Of a DNA stretch of 64,000 nt, positions 35,024 through 44,102 are shown one piece after another. Source of the stretch: Microbacterium sp. 1.5R (GTDB taxonomy: Bacteria; Actinomycetota; Actinomycetes; Actinomycetales; Microbacteriaceae); assembly GCF_001889265.1 (NCBI RefSeq), contig NZ_CP018151.1:3348001-3412000 (forward strand), read 5' to 3'. The position numbers and the translations under genes were made by a program. Position 1 is the first letter of the stretch. Each line of letters opens with the position of its first letter. The notes beneath the pieces were generated by a model. The model did not search any database. It was not told the origin of the DNA and saw only the letters and a program-made list of their open reading frames with translations.

Positions 35024-36055
35024 ATGACCTCGGCCAAACGCGTCACCATCGCGGACATCGCGCGCATGGCCGGAGTCTCGCCCGGAGCAGTCTCGTTCGC
35101 GCTCAACGGACGCCCGGGGGTGAGCGACGAGACGCGCCAGCGGATCCTCGCGATCGTCGAGGAGAACCACTGGCAGCCGAGCTCGGCGGCACGCGCCCTC
35201 GTGGGAGCCCGTGCCAACACGGTCGGCTTCGCGCTCGCACGCCCCGCCCGTTCGCTGGGCTCCGAGGCTTTCTTCACCGACCTCATCGCGGGCATCGAAT
35301 CCCGGCTGTCGGAGAGCAAGGTCAGCCTGCAGCTGCGGCTGGTCACCGACATCGCCGAGGAGATGGAGGTGCATCGGCAGTGGCGCTCGTCGAACCAGGT
35401 CGACGGCATCATCCTCATCGACCCCCGCGACGACGACCCGCGCAGCGACCGGATCGCAGCCCTCGACGCCCGCGCCGTGTTGATCGGCTCCAAGCCCTCA
35501 CCCGACGGAGCGGTGCCGAGCGTCTGGATCGCCGACGACGAGGTGGCCGAGACCCTCTTCTCGTACCTCGCCGCGCTCGGACACACCCGCATCGCCTACG
35601 TCGCGGGTCCCGCCGAGCTCGAGCACACCCGGCTGCGTGCCGAGGTGCTCGATCGCATGGCTGCGGACGGCGTCTCGAGCGAAGTGATCACGACGGACTT
35701 CTCCCCCGCACGCGCATCCGCGGTCACGCGATCGCTGCTCTCCGCGAGGCCCCGCCCGACGGCGATCGTGTACGACAACGATGTGATGGCCGTCGCCGGC
35801 CTCCGCGTCGCTCAGGAGATGGGCCGTGCGGTGCCCCGCGACGTGTCGATCGCCTCCTTCGACGACTCCGTCATCGCCGGCCTGATCAATCCGTCGATCA
35901 CCGCGATGACCCGCGACACGTTCGAGCTCGGCGAGCAGGCCGCGACACTGCTGCTGCAGCAGATCGTCGCCGGGACCAACCTCCCGAGCGCGCAGGGCCC
36001 GACGCCGACGCTCACCGCCCGCGAGAGCACCGCCCCGCCGACGGCCGCGTCCTGA
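35024..36055 (+). CDS. LacI-family regulator of the mannoside/N-glycan locus
   Basis: The 343-aa repressor has a LacI helix-turn-helix (VTIADIARMAGVSPGAVSFALN, core ADIARMAGVSPGAVS), the hinge helix ARALVGARANTVGF and a periplasmic-binding-like effector domain (about 65-330). It is divergent from the GH38 gene and convergent with the GH5 gene. Since five 14-bp sites of the same family precede all transcription units from 34.9 to 45.4 kb, including its own, it is the obvious local regulator; the inducer is probably a mannose-containing oligosaccharide. Start codon choice is fixed by the TAGTGT -10. Confidence 0.92.
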   Translation: MTSAKRVTIADIARMAGVSPGAVSFALNGRPGVSDETRQRILAIVEENHWQPSSAARALVGARANTVGFALARPARSLGSEAFFTDLIAGIESRLSESKVSLQLRLVTDIAEEMEVHRQWRSSNQVDGIILIDPRDDDPRSDRIAALDARAVLIGSKPSPDGAVPSVWIADDEVAETLFSYLAALGHTRIAYVAGPAELEHTRLRAEVLDRMAADGVSSEVITTDFSPARASAVTRSLLSARPRPTAIVYDNDVMAVAGLRVAQEMGRAVPRDVSIASFDDSVIAGLINPSITAMTRDTFELGEQAATLLLQQIVAGTNLPSAQGPTPTLTARESTAPPTAAS

Positions 36056-36085
36056 CGGAGCCCTTCGGCCGCTACGGCGTCGCGC

Positions 36086-37396
36086 TCAGCCGCTGACGAC
36101 GGTGTTGACGGAGCCGTAGGGGTCGACACCGCTCGTCGACAGATCAGGACGGATGAGGTGACGGATGCCGCGCGCGGCGAGCGCCGCGTCGTCGCGCACC
36201 GTCTGAGACGTCACGAAGGCGGGGTCGAGCCCGCGCTCGCAGGCATCCACCCACGCCTGGAACACGGCACCGCCGGGGCTCAGCGCCGCCCGACTCACCG
36301 GCACCTCGCGCTCGTCGACCTCGACGACGATGGCCGTCTCCCGCTCCGGCGCGGCCGCCCGTTCGCGCAGTTCGGGGATCAGCTCGGCGAACCGGCGGCC
36401 GATCGGCTTGGCCGCACCGCTCTGATCGACCAGGCCCAGCGAGTACTCCAGTTCGGGGAAGTCGCCGAGCTCGCGGCTCACATCGTGCGAGCACCACCAG
36501 GTCACGCCCCAGAGGTTCTCGGTGCGCACCGCGGATCGCAGGGTCGCCTCGAGGAATCCGGGCATCTCGCGCTCGTCGAGGCAGTTCGACGGAGCGCCGA
36601 CCTCCTGCAGCCAGACCGGTCGATCCCGATCCGTCGCGAAGGCGCGCGAGAGCTCGATGAGGTACTCGGCGTGGCGGTCGGAGGCGACCGAACGGCCGCC
36701 GTAGCGCTGAGCCGTGCCGTTGAAGATCCAGGAGTGGATGGTGGTCATCTCGCCCAGCCGAGACGCGTGCGCGGGGGTGAAGCCGTGCCCGTCCATGTAC
36801 CAGACCGCGTCGTACTCGCTGTGCACGTGCGAGAGACCGGGGGCCGCGCCCTCGGCCGCGGAGAGCAGCGACTCGATCCAGTGCCCTGCCTCGTCGATCG
36901 TCACGGGCCACGGGGACGGGTGCGTGTGCGCCGAGAACTGATTCGTCTCGTTGCCGAGCGTCAGGCCGAGGAAGTTCGGCGCATCGCGCAGCGCACCGGC
37001 CAGCGTCTGAACGAGGTCGACCTGCCCGCTGAGCGCCTTCGGATCGGTGAACATGTTGCGGTCGTGCCAGGTGTACAACCATGACGGGACGAAGTCGAAG
37101 CTCGACAGGTGCCCCTGGATCACGTCGACGCTGACGTCGAGCCCGAACTCGGCGCCGATGTCGACCATCGAGCGGACGTCGTCGATCGCCTTCGGGCGGA
37201 TCAGAGTACGGTTCGGCTGCAGCACCGTCCACAACGGGAAGACCCGGACGTGATCGAGACCGAGCTCGGCGAGCGCCGCGAAGTCCCCGCGCACATCGTC
37301 GGGGGTGAAGTCGAGCCAGGAGTGCATCCAGTCCTTCGACGGCGTGTAGTTCGCCCCGAATCTCAGGCGAGCATCGAGAGCGCGGCGCTGCGTCAT
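36086..37396 (-). CDS. GH5-like glycosidase, probable beta-mannosidase
   Basis: The 436-aa protein is a clan GH-A (beta/alpha)8 glycosidase of family 5 type. The acid/base is Glu150 in [11 protein letters not shown] (N-E pair after strand 4), and the probable nucleophile is Glu265 in [19 protein letters not shown] is the strand-8 segment. No signal peptide is seen, so it is cytoplasmic. From memory, GH5 subfamily 18 enzymes of bifidobacteria cleave Man-beta1,4-GlcNAc, the N-glycan core disaccharide, and sit in N-glycan loci; the same role is inferred here. Mannanase or another beta-glycosidase activity is the alternative. A LacI-type operator lies 51 bp upstream of the start. Confidence 0.85.
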   Translation of the reverse strand: MTQRRALDARLRFGANYTPSKDWMHSWLDFTPDDVRGDFAALAELGLDHVRVFPLWTVLQPNRTLIRPKAIDDVRSMVDIGAEFGLDVSVDVIQGHLSSFDFVPSWLYTWHDRNMFTDPKALSGQVDLVQTLAGALRDAPNFLGLTLGNETNQFSAHTHPSPWPVTIDEAGHWIESLLSAAEGAAPGLSHVHSEYDAVWYMDGHGFTPAHASRLGEMTTIHSWIFNGTAQRYGGRSVASDRHAEYLIELSRAFATDRDRPVWLQEVGAPSNCLDEREMPGFLEATLRSAVRTENLWGVTWWCSHDVSRELGDFPELEYSLGLVDQSGAAKPIGRRFAELIPELRERAAAPERETAIVVEVDEREVPVSRAALSPGGAVFQAWVDACERGLDPAFVTSQTVRDDAALAARGIRHLIRPDLSTSGVDPYGSVNTVVSG

Positions 37397-37446
37397 GTGT
37401 TCGGACCTTTCCGACAGAGCCCTCCGACGAGGACGTGGTCGCACCA

Positions 37447-37460
37447 CTATAACGCTTGAG
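37447..37460. promoter_or_regulatory. LacI-type operator, GH5 side
   Basis: CTATAACGCTTGAG (CTCAAGCGTTATAG on the other strand), central CG. It starts 51 bp upstream of the GH5 start codon. Confidence 0.75.
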
Positions 37461-37547
37461 CAACGGACCGCTACCCGGAATACCGCGGCCCGCCGATGCA
37501 CGCAGCCTCGAGACCTTGACAGCGACGGGATCGGATGGTTTCATCTG

Positions 37548-37561
37548 CTAAAGCGTTGTAG
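37548..37561. promoter_or_regulatory. LacI-type operator, ABC transporter side
   Basis: CTAAAGCGTTGTAG ends 47 bp before the ATG of the binding-protein gene. Together with the GH5-side site it brackets the 212-bp divergent region. Confidence 0.75.
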
Positions 37562-37608
37562 TCCGCTGGACGGACACCGCCAATCGCCCGCCTCGAGGAA
37601 GAAGCACG

Positions 37609-38910
37609 ATGAAAGTTCCCGCACGCATTGTCGCTCTGGCAACATTCACGATCGGCGCCATGGCGCTCGCCGGCTGCACCGGAGGCGGTGCCACATCCGG
37701 TGCCGACGGACCGATCGACACCTCCGGCGAGCTGAGCGGGACGATCCAGTTCCAGACCTGGTCGCTGAAGAACGAGAAGTTCACGCCCTACTTCGAAGAC
37801 CTGATCGACGCGTTCGAGAAGGAGCACCCGGAGGTCACGGTCGAGTGGCTCGACCAGCCGGGCGACGGCTACCAGGAGAAGATCCTGAGCCAGGCGAACG
37901 CCGACACGCTGCCCGACGTGCTGAACCTGCCGCCCGACATCGCCTACCCGCTCGTCGCCGCCGGCAAGCTCGTCGACCTCGAGACAGCCGACCCCGACCT
38001 GAAGTCGGCATACAACACCGGCGCATGGGATGCCTACAGCCAGTACCCGGGTGTCGACGGCACGTACGGTCTGCCCTGGTACCTGTCCAGCGACGCATCA
38101 TGGTGGAACCTCGCTCAGCTCGCCCCCTACGGCGTCACCGAGGACAACCTCCCGACGACGGTCGACGAGCTGCTCACCCTCGCGAAGGACGTCGCGACCG
38201 AGTCCGGCGGCAAGGTCCAGCTGCTGTCATCGATCCCGGCACTCGACACGTTCACGTCGGCCGGCATGGAGGTCATCAACGACGACGGCGAGTTCGACTT
38301 CAACACCGACGAGGCCGCGGCCATCATCGAGAAGTACGCCGACGCGTACGCGGCCGGAGCCATGCCGGCCGAGGCGCTGACCGGCGACTACGGCGGAAAC
38401 GCCGAAGCGTACATCCAGGAGAAGGTGGCCTTCACGACCGGTGGCACTGGTTTCACGACCGACCTCGCGAAGGACGCGCCCGCGCTGCTCGAGAACACGG
38501 TCGCCACGCAGCGACTGGGCATCCCGCCGCTCTACGTGCAGGGACTGAACGTCTCGGCCGACTCCGACAACAAGGAGGCCGCCCTCGCGTTCGCCGAGTT
38601 CGCGACGAACGAGGAGAACCAGGTCGCGTTCTCATCGCTCGCGGTCGGCACCGCTCCCGGCACCTCCGCGGGCGGCGACGCCGTCGTCGAGAACATCTCC
38701 TCGTCGATCACCGACGAGAAGCAGCTCTCCGCGATCGACACCGTGTTCACGGCCATGGAAGACGCCAAGGCGATCCCGTTCCAGTGGACCTCCGACATGG
38801 CGACGTACATGACCCAGCAGATCGCGCTCGCCGTCAACGGTGAGGCCGACGCGCAGGAGCAGCTCGACAAGATCGTCGAGTACGCCAACGCGAACCGCGT
38901 GGACCAGTAA
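37609..38910 (+). CDS. Sugar ABC transporter substrate-binding lipoprotein (CUT1)
   Basis: The 433-aa solute-binding protein has a lipoprotein signal with the lipobox LAGC (Cys22) followed by GGGATSG. It is of family 1 (MalE/UgpB-like): a binding-protein fold with WSLKNEKFTPYFEDLIDAFEKEHPEV (core FEKEHPEVTVEW) and PDVLNLPPDIAYPLVAAGKLVDL near the hinge. It is the first gene of a four-gene operon with two permeases and a GH92 enzyme, under a LacI-type operator. The likely ligand is a mannose-rich oligosaccharide released by the EndoH-like enzyme. Confidence 0.93.
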   Translation: MKVPARIVALATFTIGAMALAGCTGGGATSGADGPIDTSGELSGTIQFQTWSLKNEKFTPYFEDLIDAFEKEHPEVTVEWLDQPGDGYQEKILSQANADTLPDVLNLPPDIAYPLVAAGKLVDLETADPDLKSAYNTGAWDAYSQYPGVDGTYGLPWYLSSDASWWNLAQLAPYGVTEDNLPTTVDELLTLAKDVATESGGKVQLLSSIPALDTFTSAGMEVINDDGEFDFNTDEAAAIIEKYADAYAAGAMPAEALTGDYGGNAEAYIQEKVAFTTGGTGFTTDLAKDAPALLENTVATQRLGIPPLYVQGLNVSADSDNKEAALAFAEFATNEENQVAFSSLAVGTAPGTSAGGDAVVENISSSITDEKQLSAIDTVFTAMEDAKAIPFQWTSDMATYMTQQIALAVNGEADAQEQLDKIVEYANANRVDQ

Positions 38911-38913
38911 GCC

Positions 38914-39840
38914 ATGAGCGCGCACACCAGCATCCGGAGCCGGAGGACGACCATGCGATCGCACCGGTGGTTCACACCCTGGCTGCTCCTCGGCCCCGCC
39001 GTCGTCTGGGTGCTGGTGTTCGCGCTCTGGCCGTTCCTCAACACCGTCTTCCTGAGCTTCACGGACGCACGTCCTCTGCGGACTCCCGAGTTCGTCGGCG
39101 CCGCGAACTACGAGCGGATGTTCGGCGACGAGATGTTCTGGAACGCCCTCACCACGTGCATCATCTACGTGATCGTCTGCGTGCCGTTGCTCACGATCCT
39201 TCCCCTGCTGCTCGCCCTGCTCGTGCAGAAGAAGCTGCCGGGCATCGCGTTCTTCCGCACCACCTTCTACTTCCCCGTCATCGCATCGGTCGTCGTCGTC
39301 GCCCTGATCTGGACCTGGCTGTTCGACAGCCGCGGCATCATCAACCAGACGCTCGAGTTCCTCGGCCTCGTCGACAAGCCCATGGCGTTCCTCGTCGACC
39401 GGTGGCTGCTGCTCGGCTGCGCGATCCTGCTCACGGTGTGGAAGGGTCTCGGCTACTACATGGTCGTGTACCTCGCCGCGCTCGGCAATGTCGGCAAGGA
39501 GCTGCACGAGGCGGCCATGCTCGACGGCGCCGGCTCGTTCCGTCGCTTCCTGTCGGTGACGATCCCGTCGGTGCGCGGAGCGATGCTCCTCATCGCGGTG
39601 CTCATCGCCGTCTCGGCGATGAGAGTGTTCGCCGAGCTCGACGTGCTCTCCAAGAGCACGGGAGGTCCCGGCGGATACGACATGTCGCTGGTCATGCTGA
39701 TCCGCCAGGTCGGCTCCGGCCTGAACGGCAACATCGGCTACGCCTCGGCGATCAGCGTCGCGCTGTTCCTCCTCACCCTCATCCCGCTGGCCGCGATCGC
39801 CTTCATGAATCGCGAGAAGAAGGCGAAGGTCTCCGCATGA
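38914..39840 (+). CDS. Sugar ABC transporter permease 1 (MalF/UgpA-like)
   Basis: A 308-aa inner-membrane protein with six predicted helices. The binding-protein-dependent permease EAA loop is ELHEAAMLDGAGSFRRFLSVTIP, core EAAMLDGAGSFRRF. It begins 3 nt after the binding-protein stop. The ATG at 38914 is used; an internal ATG at 38953 (MRSHRWFTPW) is a possible alternative that removes 13 basic residues. Its stop overlaps the next permease start (ATGA). Confidence 0.92.
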   Translation: MSAHTSIRSRRTTMRSHRWFTPWLLLGPAVVWVLVFALWPFLNTVFLSFTDARPLRTPEFVGAANYERMFGDEMFWNALTTCIIYVIVCVPLLTILPLLLALLVQKKLPGIAFFRTTFYFPVIASVVVVALIWTWLFDSRGIINQTLEFLGLVDKPMAFLVDRWLLLGCAILLTVWKGLGYYMVVYLAALGNVGKELHEAAMLDGAGSFRRFLSVTIPSVRGAMLLIAVLIAVSAMRVFAELDVLSKSTGGPGGYDMSLVMLIRQVGSGLNGNIGYASAISVALFLLTLIPLAAIAFMNREKKAKVSA

Positions 39841-40772
39841 GCACCCTCACTCCGCCCCGCATCGACGACGACCGTCGCCCTGACGATCAGCCGGCTGCGA
39901 CCACGCGCGAACCCATCTTCCGCCGCCGCGGTTCCGGCGACTTCAGCAAGCCGACGCTCGGCGGGCTCATCGGCCGCTATGCGCTGCTGCTGCTCGTGCT
40001 GGTGCTCGTCATCGGCCCGTTCCTCTGGCAGCTCTCGACGTCGTTCAAGGGTCCGCAGGAGAACATCTACTCGTTCCCGCCCAACCTGATCCCCCGCGAG
40101 CCGACGCTGCAGAACTACGCCACGGTCGCCGAGATCGTGCCGGTGTACCTCTACGCCTGGCACTCGCTGCTCGTCTCGGTGGGCACCGTCGTCAGCAACG
40201 TGGTGCTCGCGACCTTCGCCGGCTACGCCCTCGGATGCATGCGGTTCCGCGGCAAGTGGATCGTCATGGCCATCCTGCTCTCGACCCTGCTCTTCCCCGG
40301 CGAGGTCACGGTGACGAGCAACTTCCTCACCATCCGCTCGCTCGGCCTCGCCGACACCCTGTGGGGCGTGTTCCTGCCCGGCGCCATCAGCGCGATGAAC
40401 GTGCTGCTCGTCGCCACCGCCTGCCGCATGATCCCGAAGGACGTGCTGGACGCCGCGACGGTCGACGGAGCGACGACCTGGCAGCGCATCCGTCACATCG
40501 TGTGGCCCAACATCCGCGGCATGGTCTCGGTGGTCGCGATCTTCGCCTTCATCGGCGCCTGGGACGACTACCTCTGGCCCCTCATCGTGCTCTCCGATCC
40601 GTCGAAGTACACGCTCACCGTCGGCATGGCCTACCTCAACAGCAGCTTCTCGGTCGATCCGCGCCTCATCGCGGCGGGCACCATGATCGCCCTCGTGCCG
40701 ATCGTCATCATGTTCTCGTTCACGCAGCGGTTCTTCTTCAAGGGCGTGCAGGAGGGCGCGGTCAAGGGGTGA
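39837..40772 (+). CDS. Sugar ABC transporter permease 2 (MalG/UgpE-like)
   Basis: A 311-aa permease with a disordered N-terminus of about 40 residues and six helices. The EAA loop is DVLDAATVDGATTWQRIRHIVWP (core AATVDGATTWQRI). The start overlaps the upstream stop (ATGA), and its own stop overlaps the GTG of the GH92 gene. No ATP-binding subunit is encoded in the locus, as is usual for actinobacterial CUT1 systems that share an MsiK-type ATPase from elsewhere in the genome. Confidence 0.92.
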   Translation: MSTLTPPRIDDDRRPDDQPAATTREPIFRRRGSGDFSKPTLGGLIGRYALLLLVLVLVIGPFLWQLSTSFKGPQENIYSFPPNLIPREPTLQNYATVAEIVPVYLYAWHSLLVSVGTVVSNVVLATFAGYALGCMRFRGKWIVMAILLSTLLFPGEVTVTSNFLTIRSLGLADTLWGVFLPGAISAMNVLLVATACRMIPKDVLDAATVDGATTWQRIRHIVWPNIRGMVSVVAIFAFIGAWDDYLWPLIVLSDPSKYTLTVGMAYLNSSFSVDPRLIAAGTMIALVPIVIMFSFTQRFFFKGVQEGAVKG

Positions 40773-43700
40773 GCGACGCCCAGCTCACGCCCGCCGACGG
40801 ACCCGCTGATCCTCCGTCGTCCCGCCCTCACTCCGGCGTGTTCCGCGGTGACGTGTTCGCCTACTCGTTCGATCCGTCAGCGGGCGAACAGCGGATCGAT
40901 GTTCCCGGATTCGCGGACGTCGCGATCAGCCCCGACACTCTGCTGCACTGGGCGTTCTACGCAGACGGCGATGCGGCGACCCTGGCTCCGCATGCCGCCC
41001 TCGCGGTGACCGTCGATGTCCGCGGGTACGGCGGCGCGCGGCTCGGCGAGACAGCCGCCGTGCGTGACCGGTACGACTTCGCCATGACCGCCGATGCCCA
41101 GTTCGCGGCGCGCTGGAGCATGCCCGAGCAGTGGAACGCCGACACCGTGTCGCTGGCGCCGATGCTCTCCGGCTCGGCCCCGCGCACCTCCGCCACCGTC
41201 GAGCTGGTGCTCGGCAGCGGATCCCTGGCGGGGATGAGCGGACTGCCGCCGCTCGTCACGGGATTCGTGCAGGTCATGATCGAGGAGCAGGTCGAGCAGC
41301 AGCATGCCCTCGCCGACCCGCCACCGGTCGAGCGAGTGGACACTCGTCGCGGCAGCCACTCGGGCCCGCGCTTCTCGCGTGGCAACACCATCCCCGCCGT
41401 CGCCGTGCCGCACGGCTTCACCTTCGTCACCGCGGCGACCGATGCCTCGGACACGCGCTGGCCGTATCGGCCGAGCATCCACGACGATCCACCCGGGCGA
41501 CGCCTCGAGGCCCTGCAGTTCTCGCACCAGCCGAGTCCGTGGATCGGCGACCGCTCGGTGCTCCAGCTCATGCCGTTCGACGGGCATCCGGCCTCCGAGC
41601 GCGCCGCGCGCCGCCGGTGGATCGCCCCGGGCACCGAGCGAGCACGCCCCCACGAGTACGCCGCCGATCTCGGTGATGGTCTGCGCGTGGAGATGACCGC
41701 GACGTCGCACACCGCCGCCTTCCGCGTGCATGGCGCAGACACTGACGCGGTCGTCGGCTTCGTGATCGATCAGCCCACCGATGACGGCGAACTGCACTGG
41801 ACCGACGGCGGTGGCTTCGAGGGGTGGACGCCCGAGGGATCCGAGGACTGGGGCAACTCCCCCCGCTGCTACTTCGCGGGCGCCGTGCTGCATGGCGAGG
41901 GCGACCCTGCGACGAGTCTGCACGGCGCCCTCGACGACGACGGACGGGCGCGGGTCGCGGGCTACGTCGCCGGCGACGGGTCGCTCGAGGTGCGCGTGGC
42001 CGTGTCATTCCTGTCGGTGGAGCAGGCCAGACGCAGTCTCGAGATCGAGTGCCCTCCGGGCATCGCATATGACGAGTTGCGAGCGGAAGCCGCAGCCTCC
42101 TGGAACCGGGTGCTGGGCCGCGTGACGATCCCGCCGCTCGACGCATCCGAGACCCCGTATCGCCGATTGGCCGACGAGGAGAATCGGAACCGGATCGCCG
42201 CCGCATTGCATCGGATGCACCTGTATCCGAACTCCGCCGCCGAGAATGCCGGCACTGCAGAGGCGCCGCGGCATCGCTTCGCCGACGTGTTCGCCCCACG
42301 CGCGCCGTTCGGGGAGAGTGAGACGAGCGCGCCGATCGTCGACGGCGAGCTCATCGTGAACAACGGCTATTGGGACACCTATCGCACCGAGTGGCCGGCG
42401 CTCGCGCTGCTCGATCCCTCGCTGACCGGCAGGCTACTCGACGGCCAGCTCGAGCAGTACCGTCGCGGAGGGTGGATGGCGCGGTGGAGCGCACCCGGAT
42501 ATGTCGACAGCATGGTCGGCACCTCCAGCGACCAGATCTTCGCCGATGCCGCCCGGTGGGGCGTGGCGTTCGACCGGGCGGAGGCGTTCGAGAGCGGATG
42601 GCGCAACGCCTGCGAACCCGGGCCCGATGCGCGACGCGGCCGCAAGGGCATCGCACGCGGACGCTTCACCGGCTACATCTCGTCCGAGGTGCCGGAGGGC
42701 ATGAGCTGGACCGTCGAGAACGCGGTGAGCGACGCGGCGCTGGGCCGGTTCGCCGAGCGTCTGGCCCTCGAAGCCGAACGCGCAGCCGCTCCCGGCTCCG
42801 ACCGCGATGCCGCTCGCTACCGTTCGTTCGCCCGCTATTTCGCCAACCGAGCACGGTCGTATCGCACACTCTTCGACTCGGAATCCGGGTTCCTCCGCGG
42901 CAGGGATGCCGACGGCGACCACGCCCCCGAGTTCGACCCGCGCTCCTGGGGAGGCGACAACGTCGAGACGAACGCCTGGGGCATGTCGGTGGGCGCCGTG
43001 CACGACGGCGCCGGCCTCGCCGCGCTGCACGGCGGACGTGGGGCCTTCGGACAGCACCTCGACGCGCTCTTCGCCGAGCCGGAGACCGCCGACGAGCGAT
43101 TCGGCGGGGCGTACGGCACCGTCATCCACGAGCAGCGCGAGGCGCGGGCCCTGCGCTCGGGCATGTGCGCGATCTCGAATCAGCCCGCCCATCACATCCC
43201 CTTCATGTACGCGTTCAGCGACCGGCCGTGGCGAGCCGGCGCGATCGTGCACGAGCTGGCCGGGCGTCTCTTCGCAGGCGCCCACATCGGACAGGGCTTC
43301 CCCGGCGACGAGGACAACGGCGAGATGAGCGCCTGGTGGCTGTGGGCCGCGCTCGGTCTCTACCCGCTCGAGCTCGCGTCCGGCGTGCTGCGGATCGGCT
43401 CGCCCCTCTTCGACGACATCCGCGTCGATCGCGCGGACGGCCGCCCGCTGCGCATCCGCTCTCATCGCCGAGAGCCGGGAGCGCACGTGCTGCAGCGTGC
43501 CCGGCTCGACGGGGTCGACCTGCCCAGGGCCGAACTTCCCATCGACGCCGTCGTCGGGGACGCCGTCGTCGGGGATGCGCTCGCCGGGGACGTCGAGCTC
43601 GAACTGGTCTTCGGAACCGAGCCCGCGGATGCTCTCGAGACGGGTGAGCGGATGACGGACGAGATCGTGCCCTGGTGCCGCGATCTCACGGCAGACACAG

Positions 43701-44083
43701 GAGACGTCATCGCGTCCGCATCCGTCATCGATGCGGACCGCCTGTTCGACGACGGCGATCCGAGCGACCGGAGCGACCCGAGCGGTTCGAGCGGGGTCGT
43801 CCTGGCGGCGGGCGAATGGGCAGGATGGCGTTTCGCCGAGCCTCGCGCGGTCTCCGACCTCACAGTGACGATGGCCACCGGCGCCCCACGGTCTCGGCTG
43901 CGATGGGAGATCCTCGACGCGGACGGATGCTGGGCGGCGGCTCCGACCACCTATGACGCGGAGCTCCCGGCCGATCGCACGACCCCGTTCGAGCTGGTGT
44001 CGCGCGTCGTGACCCCGGCGATCCGCGTGCGAGCGGATGCCGAGGTCACGATCCGTCAGATCGAGGTCTTCGACCTCGGGTGA
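40769..44083 (+). CDS. GH92 alpha-mannosidase
   Basis: The 1104-aa enzyme is a family 92 calcium-dependent, inverting exo-alpha-mannosidase. The N-terminal beta domain (about 1-470) is followed by the (alpha/alpha)6 catalytic domain, with NNGYWDTYRTEWP, GYVDSMVGTSSDQIFADA (core SMVGTSSDQI), the acid Glu in GGDNVETNAWGMSVGAVHD (core NVETNAW), HIPFMYAFSDRPWR and GDEDNGEMSAWW (846-857, family consensus GDEDNGQMSAW). Glu in place of the usual Gln at residue 852 is notable. The GTG start overlaps the permease stop (GTGA). No signal peptide is present, so it is cytoplasmic, unlike most secreted Bacteroides GH92. A DAVVGD/DALAGD repeat lies near residues 927-944. Confidence 0.93.
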   Translation: MSDAQLTPADGPADPPSSRPHSGVFRGDVFAYSFDPSAGEQRIDVPGFADVAISPDTLLHWAFYADGDAATLAPHAALAVTVDVRGYGGARLGETAAVRDRYDFAMTADAQFAARWSMPEQWNADTVSLAPMLSGSAPRTSATVELVLGSGSLAGMSGLPPLVTGFVQVMIEEQVEQQHALADPPPVERVDTRRGSHSGPRFSRGNTIPAVAVPHGFTFVTAATDASDTRWPYRPSIHDDPPGRRLEALQFSHQPSPWIGDRSVLQLMPFDGHPASERAARRRWIAPGTERARPHEYAADLGDGLRVEMTATSHTAAFRVHGADTDAVVGFVIDQPTDDGELHWTDGGGFEGWTPEGSEDWGNSPRCYFAGAVLHGEGDPATSLHGALDDDGRARVAGYVAGDGSLEVRVAVSFLSVEQARRSLEIECPPGIAYDELRAEAAASWNRVLGRVTIPPLDASETPYRRLADEENRNRIAAALHRMHLYPNSAAENAGTAEAPRHRFADVFAPRAPFGESETSAPIVDGELIVNNGYWDTYRTEWPALALLDPSLTGRLLDGQLEQYRRGGWMARWSAPGYVDSMVGTSSDQIFADAARWGVAFDRAEAFESGWRNACEPGPDARRGRKGIARGRFTGYISSEVPEGMSWTVENAVSDAALGRFAERLALEAERAAAPGSDRDAARYRSFARYFANRARSYRTLFDSESGFLRGRDADGDHAPEFDPRSWGGDNVETNAWGMSVGAVHDGAGLAALHGGRGAFGQHLDALFAEPETADERFGGAYGTVIHEQREARALRSGMCAISNQPAHHIPFMYAFSDRPWRAGAIVHELAGRLFAGAHIGQGFPGDEDNGEMSAWWLWAALGLYPLELASGVLRIGSPLFDDIRVDRADGRPLRIRSHRREPGAHVLQRARLDGVDLPRAELPIDAVVGDAVVGDALAGDVELELVFGTEPADALETGERMTDEIVPWCRDLTADTGDVIASASVIDADRLFDDGDPSDRSDPSGSSGVVLAAGEWAGWRFAEPRAVSDLTVTMATGAPRSRLRWEILDADGCWAAAPTTYDAELPADRTTPFELVSRVVTPAIRVRADAEVTIRQIEVFDLG

Positions 44084-44102
44084 TGGCCTCGAGCGCGCGT
44101 CG

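Noticed and set aside
38967..40772. 601-codon frame that fuses sequence antecedent to permease 2
   Set aside because: The first 290 codons are an Arg-rich shadow of permease 1; the true permease starts at the ATG overlapping its stop (39837).
43541..43596. 15-bp near-repeats GACGCCGTCGTCGGG in the GH92 gene as a mobile-element scar
   Set aside because: They are three in-frame units encoding a Val/Gly loop; no flanking duplication or inverted ends are seen.
37609..44083. Expected ABC ATPase gene within the sugar-transport operon
   Set aside because: None found in any frame; the operon goes from two permeases straight to GH92.
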